DNA from: Nocardioides marmoriginsengisoli | Lineage (GTDB): Bacteria > Actinomycetota > Actinomycetes > Propionibacteriales > Nocardioidaceae | DNA: 64,000 nucleotides | Direction: 5' to 3' | Assembly (NCBI RefSeq): GCF_003725695.1 | Contig: NZ_RJSE01000003.1 | Span: 444,026-508,025, forward strand | Shown: positions 57,179-64,000 of the stretch, one piece after another | How the letters are laid out: the number at the start of each line of letters is the position of its first letter | Numbering within the stretch: the first letter of the stretch is position 1 | Notes under the pieces: model-generated | The model's database searches: none | The model's input: the letters and a program-made list of their open reading frames with translations, nothing else | What the model was told of the DNA's origin: nothing | Made by a program: the position numbers and the translations under genes

Positions 57179-57676
57179 ATGGCGTCCCACCTGACCGCGG
57201 CAGAACGTGCCCAGCTCGACCGCTTCCTCGACGACGGCCGGCTCGAGGTCGTGAAGACCCTGGCCGGACTCAGCGAGGAGCAGGCCCGGCGCCGCCTGGT
57301 CCCGTCGCTGACCACGCCCCTGGGCCTGGTGAAGCACCTGACGTTCGTGGAGAGGATCTGGTTCCAGGTCGTGCTCCTCGGCCGGACCCGGGCCGAGCTC
57401 GGGCTCCCGGAGGAGGTGGATCCGACCTTCGTCCCGGACCCGGGCGACACCGTCGCGTCGGTGATCGCCGACTACGAGCAGGTCTGCACCGAGTCCCGCC
57501 TGATCGCTGCGGACTTCGACCTCGACCACGAGGCCGTGCACCGCCGGTTCGGCACGTTGAACCTGCGCTGGATCTACCTGCACCTGCTCCGCGAGATCAA
57601 CCGGCACGCCGGGCACGCCGACATCCTCCGCGAGCAGCTGCTCGCGTCGGACGGCGAGCCTGTCGAGACGCCGTGA
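57179..57676 (+). CDS. DinB-family (DUF664) protein
   Basis: A 165-residue four-helix-bundle protein with the metal-binding His triad typical of DinB-like and thiol-transferase proteins: His in LGLVKHLTFVERIWF and the pair in NRHAGHADILREQL. The function is unknown; thiol (mycothiol or bacillithiol)-dependent chemistry is known for some relatives. TAGGCT (57167-57172) ends 7 bases before the ATG, so it is leaderless. The C-terminus SDGEPVETP is encoded by a dispersed repeat. Confidence 0.87.
   Translation: MASHLTAAERAQLDRFLDDGRLEVVKTLAGLSEEQARRRLVPSLTTPLGLVKHLTFVERIWFQVVLLGRTRAELGLPEEVDPTFVPDPGDTVASVIADYEQVCTESRLIAADFDLDHEAVHRRFGTLNLRWIYLHLLREINRHAGHADILREQLLASDGEPVETP
57647..57672. repeat. 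Dispersed repeat forming the dinB 3' end
   Basis: TCGGACGGCGAGCCTGTCG followed by AGACGCC, directly before the stop, matches 25 of 26 bases of the gatA-end copy. It is in the same reading frame, giving SDGEPVETP. Confidence 0.7.
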
Positions 57677-57685
57677 GCTGGTCGG

Positions 57686-59782
<2,097 letters not shown>

Positions 59783-59896
59783 TTACCGAGAAGCACGGAC
59801 ACCGGCGCTCCTCCGGCACTCCTCCGGCGCCCGCCAATCCGGAGATCGGCCGGCACCGAATGGCGGGTGCCACCACCGCCACGAGAGGATGGCCGC

Positions 59897-60580
59897 ATGC
59901 CTGACCGCCTGACGATGAGCCCGCTGCCGGACCGGCACCGCGGCACCGTGCTGATGCTGCACGGCGGCGCCGAGCACGGCGACCGGCCGGTCGACCACCG
60001 GAGCCTGGCGCTGCGTCGTACCCGGTCGATGTTCGAGGCGGTCTCCCCCGCGTTCGCCGCGGCCGGGTTCGCCGTCGGTCTGCTCCGGTTCAGCGTGAAG
60101 GGCTGGCAGGCCGCCGACGGCGGGACGCCCAGCCCGGTCCGGGACGCCCGGCTTGCGGTCCGGGACCTGCGCCAGGAGCGCCCGGACGTCCCGATCGTGC
60201 TGCTGGGCCACTCGATGGGCGCCCGGACCGCGGCCTGGGTGGCCGACGAGGACGGCGTGCTCGGCGTGGTCGGGCTGGCGCCGTGGTTCCCCTCCGACGA
60301 CCCGGTCGAGCCGCTCACCGGCAAACGCCTGGTGGCCGTGCACGGCAGCCGCGACCGGATCACCAGCCCGAAGGCGACCAGGATCTTCGTCGAGCGCGCC
60401 GCCGCGGTCGCGGACGAGGCCCGGTACGTCGAGCTGCGCGGACGCGGCCACTACATGCTCGCCGGGATCGCCGCCTGGAACAGGACGGCGGTCCGCGAAA
60501 CCCTCGGCATCTTCGACGCGTCGGGCGTCCGGGAGCCGGACGTGCGCGGTATCACGTCCCAGGAGTGCAACCAGGGCTGA
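59897..60580 (+). CDS. Alpha/beta hydrolase (dienelactone-hydrolase-like)
   Basis: A 227-residue hydrolase: nucleophile GHSMGAR, acid in VHGSRDRITS and His in LRGRGHYML; oxyanion region MLHGGAEHGDRP. The substrate is unknown. GAGGAT ends 7 bases before the ATG at 59897 and there is no ribosome site. It is divergent from ligA. Confidence 0.88.
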   Translation: MPDRLTMSPLPDRHRGTVLMLHGGAEHGDRPVDHRSLALRRTRSMFEAVSPAFAAAGFAVGLLRFSVKGWQAADGGTPSPVRDARLAVRDLRQERPDVPIVLLGHSMGARTAAWVADEDGVLGVVGLAPWFPSDDPVEPLTGKRLVAVHGSRDRITSPKATRIFVERAAAVADEARYVELRGRGHYMLAGIAAWNRTAVRETLGIFDASGVREPDVRGITSQECNQG

Positions 60581-60602
60581 GGCCGGTGCGTTCCATCAGG
60601 GA

Positions 60603-60617
60603 GACCCGAATCGGGTC
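60603..60617. promoter_or_regulatory. Palindrome in the gap before the Pro/Thr-tail protein
   Basis: GACCCGA-A-TCGGGTC is a perfect 7-base dyad 52 bases before the next ATG; a possible operator. Confidence 0.3.
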
Positions 60618-60668
60618 CGTACCGCCCTGACGAACGCCGCCCGAGAAAGCTGCCCGAGAAAAGCCGCC

Positions 60669-61421
60669 ATGTCCTCCCCGAAGTCCCCGCTCAGCCTCAG
60701 CCACATCGCCGCCAGCGCCCTGGCGGCCTCCTCCGCCGCGTTCGCCGCCTCGTACCTGGGGGTGGCCGGCACGATCATCGGCGCCGCCCTGGCGAGCGTG
60801 ATCGCCACCGTCGCGGGCGCCATGTACGGCGCGTCCCTGCAGCGCAGCAGCGAGGCCGTCCGCCGTACGGCGAACCAGCTGGCGCGCTCGCCCCGCACCG
60901 TCGCGGAGCCCCCGGCGCCTCCTCAGGCATCCCCTCTGGCCGACCAGGCGCCGACCACCACGGTGCTGGAGCCGACCGACGCCGACGCGACCCAGGTGCT
61001 CCTGATCGCGCCCGAGCCGCCGCGCCCGGCCGGTCGCAGCGGTCGTGCCCGGGTCTCGCCGGTGCAGATCGGGATCGGCGCGGCCGCCGCCCTGGCGATC
61101 ACCCTCGGGGCGCTCACCGGCCTCGAAGGGATCCTGGGCAAGCCGCTCTCCTCCGTGCTCGGCGGCTCGGACGCCGACGGCACCTCGCTCGGGTCGGCGG
61201 TCACCGGCAGGACCGGAGCAACGGACCGGACGCCGTCGCGGCCGAAGCAGCCGGTCGTGACGCCGGCACCCACGCCGACGCCCACCCCGACTCCCGACCC
61301 GACCGTCACGCCGACGCCCACGCCGGAGCCGACCGTCACCCCGACGCCCACCCCGACCCCCGAGCCGACCGATCCCCCGACGCCGGACCCGACCGCGGAG
61401 CCGACCCCGGCCACTCCCTGA
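60669..61421 (+). CDS. Membrane protein with Pro/Thr-rich C-terminal tail
   Basis: A 250-residue protein. A hydrophobic region (about 9-50, SHIAASALAASSAAFAASYL onward) is followed by a cytoplasmic-type linker, a second membrane helix (about 136-160, VQIGIGAAAALAITLGALTG) and a long tail of PTPTPDPT-like repeats (about 200-250), probably exposed and spanning the wall. It is not recognised. GAGAAAAG precedes the ATG. Confidence 0.75.
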   Translation: MSSPKSPLSLSHIAASALAASSAAFAASYLGVAGTIIGAALASVIATVAGAMYGASLQRSSEAVRRTANQLARSPRTVAEPPAPPQASPLADQAPTTTVLEPTDADATQVLLIAPEPPRPAGRSGRARVSPVQIGIGAAAALAITLGALTGLEGILGKPLSSVLGGSDADGTSLGSAVTGRTGATDRTPSRPKQPVVTPAPTPTPTPTPDPTVTPTPTPEPTVTPTPTPTPEPTDPPTPDPTAEPTPATP

Positions 61422-61430
61422 TCGACAGAC

Positions 61431-61469
61431 GCAACGAGCCCCTCGGTCGGTGACCGGGGGGCTCGTTGC
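61431..61469. terminator. Bidirectional terminator
   Basis: GCAACGAGCCCC and GGGGCTCGTTGC plus inner CGGT/ACCG pairs give a long stem between two convergent genes, 9 bases past one stop and 28 from the other. Confidence 0.85.
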
Positions 61470-61497
61470 TAGACCAGCGGGGTGCTGGCGGTGGAGC

Positions 61498-64000
61498 TCA
61501 GTACTCGTGACCCCGAGCCGTGGACCCGATGGTGTCCGCGTCCCCGACGTAGGTCACGTCGTAGGTGCCGTGGATGTCCAGCAGGGCCTCGTTGCCGAGG
61601 TCGAGCCCGATGTCGATGCTGATCACCTGGTCGTTGCACTCCGCGATGCCCTGGGCGTTGGTCACGGCGGTGCACAGGTTGCGCATCGGACGTGCCGGGC
61701 CCGGGGGCGCCGTGAACTTGATCGTGCGACCAGCCATCGGGTTGCCGTAGCGGTCCGTCAGCTTCGCCCGGATCCAGCCGCTCCGCGGAGCCAGCGGGCC
61801 CGGGTTGTTCACGTCCGCCGCGACGATGGTCGTCGGGGCCTTCGTGATCACCTGGTCGTACGCAGCCGAGGTGCTGGCCGCGAAGGACACGTCACCGGAG
61901 TACACCGCCTTGACGGCGTGCGTCCCCGAGCTCAGACCCGGGACCGCGAGCGACGCCTGGCCGGTGGTGACCGGAGCGGTGCCGAGCACGGTGCTGCCCT
62001 CCTTGAAGGTGACCGTGCCGGTCGGCGACCCGGTGCCGGATCCGACGGTCGCGGTGAAGGTCACCACGTCGCCGAAGACGGCCGGGTTGGCCGAGGACTC
62101 GATCCCGGTGACGGTGGGCGCCTGCCCGACCTCCTGGGTGACCGACTTCGAGTTGCTGTTGAAGTTGAAGTTACCCACGTAGACCGCGGTCAGCGAGTGC
62201 GCACCGGCGGTGAGTCCGGTGGTCACGAGCGTCGTCTCCGAGGAGTTCGTCGCCGCGGCCGGAGCCAGGCTGGTGGCGCCGACGAGCTCGTCACCCTCCC
62301 AGATCTGGACGACACCGGTGGGCTTGCGCTGCGCCGGGGCGACCGCGCTGACCGTGGTCTTGATCGAGACCGGAGCGCCGTACGACGACGGGCTGGGACC
62401 GGAGGTCACCACCATCGACGTGTTGCCCTTGGTCACGTTCTGACCGGTGCCCTGGTCCAGGTACCCGGTGCTGGCGACGAAGTTCCCGTCGCCGGAGTAC
62501 GTGGCCGTGATCTTGTAGACACCCGGGGTGAGCGACGCGAAGTTGGGGCTGGTCGCGACGCCGTTGGAGATCGCGACCGGGCCACCGAGGTTGGCGCCGT
62601 TCACGAAGAACCGGACGGTGCCGGACGGGTCTCCCGCGCCCGGGGCGACCGGGCTGACCGTGGCGGTGTACTGGACACCCTCACCCGACGCCGCCGGGTT
62701 GGCCGAGGAGGCCACCACCGTCGTCGTCTGGGCCCGGGTCACCGCCTGCGCGGTGTTGCCGGCACTGCCGTTGAAGCTCGCGTCGCCGCTGTAGGTCGCG
62801 GAGATCGCGTGCTGGCCCACGGACAGGTTGCTGACCGTGATCGAGGCCTGCTCACCGGTCCCGGAGTTGACCGGCTCGGTGCCGATCGTGGTAGCGCCGT
62901 CCTTGAAGACGATGGTGCCGGACGGCGCGCCCGCTCCCGGAGCCGTCGGAGCGACGGTGGCCGTGAACGTCACCGGCTGGCCGAAGACGGCCGTCGGTGC
63001 GGAGCTGACCAGCGAGGTGCTGGTCGACGCCTTGTTCACCTGCTGGCTGATCGTCGTCGACGAGCTGGTGAAGAAGTTCAGGTCGTCACTCAGGTAGACG
63101 GCCTTGATCGAGTGCGGTCCGACGCCCAGACCGGTCAGGGTGGTCTCGGCCACCTGACCGCTCAGCTCGACGAAGTCGTAGTTCGCACCGTCCACGATGA
63201 ACCGGACGAAGCCGGTCGGGTTGCCGGTGGCCGGGGCGTTCGGGACGACCTCGGCGTGCAGGGTGACCGACTGGCCGAAGACCGACGGGTTCGGGCTGCT
63301 GGTGACCGTGGTCGTGGTCTGGGCCGCGACGACGGTCTGGGTCAGCGAGTCCGACTGACCGGCGAAGTTGGCGTCACCGGTGTAGTTGGCGACGACGTTG
63401 TGCGAGCCGACCTGGAGGTTCGTGGTCGGCGAGACCGCCTGACCGCCGGAGACCGCGACCGGTCCGCCGATGTCGTTGCCGTCGACGCTGAACTGGACCG
63501 TGCCGGTCGGGTTGCCCGCGCCCGGGGAGACCGGGGCGATGACCGCGGTGAAGCTCAGCGGCTGGCCCGAGAACGCCGGGTTGGCCGAGGTGCTCAGGTC
63601 CAGGGTGGTGTCCGCACGGTTGACGCCGTGGGTGATCTCCGCCGAGGAGCTGGAGGCGAAGTCGGCGTTGCCGTTGTAGACGGCCACCACGTCGTGGTTG
63701 CCCGTCGACAGGTTCGAGATCGTCAGGGTGGCGTTGTCACCGGCGCCCAGCGGAACGGCGGTGCCGAACGGGTTGCCGTCGACGTTGAACTGGACGGCGC
63801 CGCCCAGGGTGCCGACGCCCGGGGACACGACGTCCACGTGCGCGGTGAAGGTGACTGCCTGCCCGCTGACCGTCGGCGACGGGGCCGCGCTCAGCGAGGT
63901 GGTGGTGTCGGCCTTGTTGACGTCCTGGGTCTTGGCCGCGGAGGTGCTGCCGAAGAAGTTGGCGTCGCCGAGGTACTCCGCCGTGACCGTGTGGTTGCCG
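61498..64000 (-). CDS. Large surface protein with tandem Ig-like (Big_3-type) repeats, N-terminus off window
   Basis: 834 codons are visible; the start lies beyond base 64000. Seven complete repeats and one partial, each about 95 residues, share ...SSANPAVFGQPVTFTATV..., GxPTGTVxFxxDG and AxYxGDxxFxxSxS. This is the bacterial Ig-like type 3 pattern. A different C-terminal domain of about 110 residues (GWIRAKLTDRYGNPMAG..., two Cys) ends the protein. No sorting signal or membrane anchor is seen at the C-terminus. It is probably an adhesin or wall-associated stalk; repeats are diverged, so not a recent amplification. Confidence 0.88.
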   Translation of the reverse strand, partial: GNHTVTAEYLGDANFFGSTSAAKTQDVNKADTTTSLSAAPSPTVSGQAVTFTAHVDVVSPGVGTLGGAVQFNVDGNPFGTAVPLGAGDNATLTISNLSTGNHDVVAVYNGNADFASSSSAEITHGVNRADTTLDLSTSANPAFSGQPLSFTAVIAPVSPGAGNPTGTVQFSVDGNDIGGPVAVSGGQAVSPTTNLQVGSHNVVANYTGDANFAGQSDSLTQTVVAAQTTTTVTSSPNPSVFGQSVTLHAEVVPNAPATGNPTGFVRFIVDGANYDFVELSGQVAETTLTGLGVGPHSIKAVYLSDDLNFFTSSSTTISQQVNKASTSTSLVSSAPTAVFGQPVTFTATVAPTAPGAGAPSGTIVFKDGATTIGTEPVNSGTGEQASITVSNLSVGQHAISATYSGDASFNGSAGNTAQAVTRAQTTTVVASSANPAASGEGVQYTATVSPVAPGAGDPSGTVRFFVNGANLGGPVAISNGVATSPNFASLTPGVYKITATYSGDGNFVASTGYLDQGTGQNVTKGNTSMVVTSGPSPSSYGAPVSIKTTVSAVAPAQRKPTGVVQIWEGDELVGATSLAPAAATNSSETTLVTTGLTAGAHSLTAVYVGNFNFNSNSKSVTQEVGQAPTVTGIESSANPAVFGDVVTFTATVGSGTGSPTGTVTFKEGSTVLGTAPVTTGQASLAVPGLSSGTHAVKAVYSGDVSFAASTSAAYDQVITKAPTTIVAADVNNPGPLAPRSGWIRAKLTDRYGNPMAGRTIKFTAPPGPARPMRNLCTAVTNAQGIAECNDQVISIDIGLDLGNEALLDIHGTYDVTYVGDADTIGSTARGHEY

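Overview
The window is very GC-rich, densely coded actinobacterial chromosome. Gene content and order point to Nocardioidaceae (Nocardioides-like): leuCD-hupB facing an NdgR-type IclR regulator, an HU protein with a long Lys/Ala tail, an NdgR/citramalate/ilvBNC set, a DUF222-HNH gene, and many starts without a ribosome binding site but with a TANNNT hexamer ending 7 bases upstream of the start codon (leaderless mRNA). I see no prophage, insertion sequence, CRISPR array or rRNA.

The unifying theme is branched-chain amino acid synthesis, split into blocks: leuD-leuC (1-3 kb), cimA (18.4-20 kb), ilvE and leuB (21-23.3 kb), ilvC-ilvN-ilvB (37.8-41.1 kb) and ilvD (45-46.7 kb), with serA and argG between. 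leuA and ilvA are absent from the window. Regulation is readable. ilvB has a leaderless Ile-Leu-Val leader peptide and a terminator. cimA has its own Ile-Ile-Ile-Val leader peptide and a U-tailed terminator. A 15-base dyad, TCYCA-N5-TGRGA, sits both between leuC and ndgR and upstream of the ilvB promoter, a candidate NdgR operator.

Layout: 1-3.7 kb hupB, leuD, leuC / ndgR; 3.7-6.8 kb a LicD-methyltransferase fusion, a coiled-coil partner and a MerR/membrane-protein pair; 7-9 kb alkylation repair (ogt, ada-alkA); 9.1-12.7 kb tRNA-Glu, tRNA-Gln, CPBP protease, gltX, FAH hydrolase; 12.8-18.4 kb mixed metabolic genes; 18.4-24.3 kb cimA, patatin-like protein, ilvE, leuB; 24.3-26.6 kb a MocR/YczE pair; 26.6-28.9 kb two secreted GH16 proteins, one with a lysine-rich tail; 29-33.6 kb serA, argG, a DsbA-like protein; 33.7-35.5 kb an ABC exporter; 35.5-37.6 kb an NTF2-like gene with a KstR-type operator and an M28-like Tat protein; 37.7-41.1 kb ilvCNB; 41.4-52 kb LysR/SurE, ilvD, BNR protein, hydrolase, PQQ-type dehydrogenase and a secreted toroid protein under a cobalamin riboswitch; 52.2-59.8 kb gatCAB, YqeY, reductase, DinB, ligA; 59.9-64 kb hydrolase, a membrane protein and a large Ig-repeat surface protein running off the edge.

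The most interesting items are a 71-base palindromic repeat present twice, once in frame inside the LicD-methyltransferase gene; the cimA attenuator; the riboswitch-controlled toroid protein; ARG boxes inside the spacer of a leaderless argG promoter; and a dispersed repeat that supplies the same C-terminal EPVETP residues to GatA and a DinB protein.
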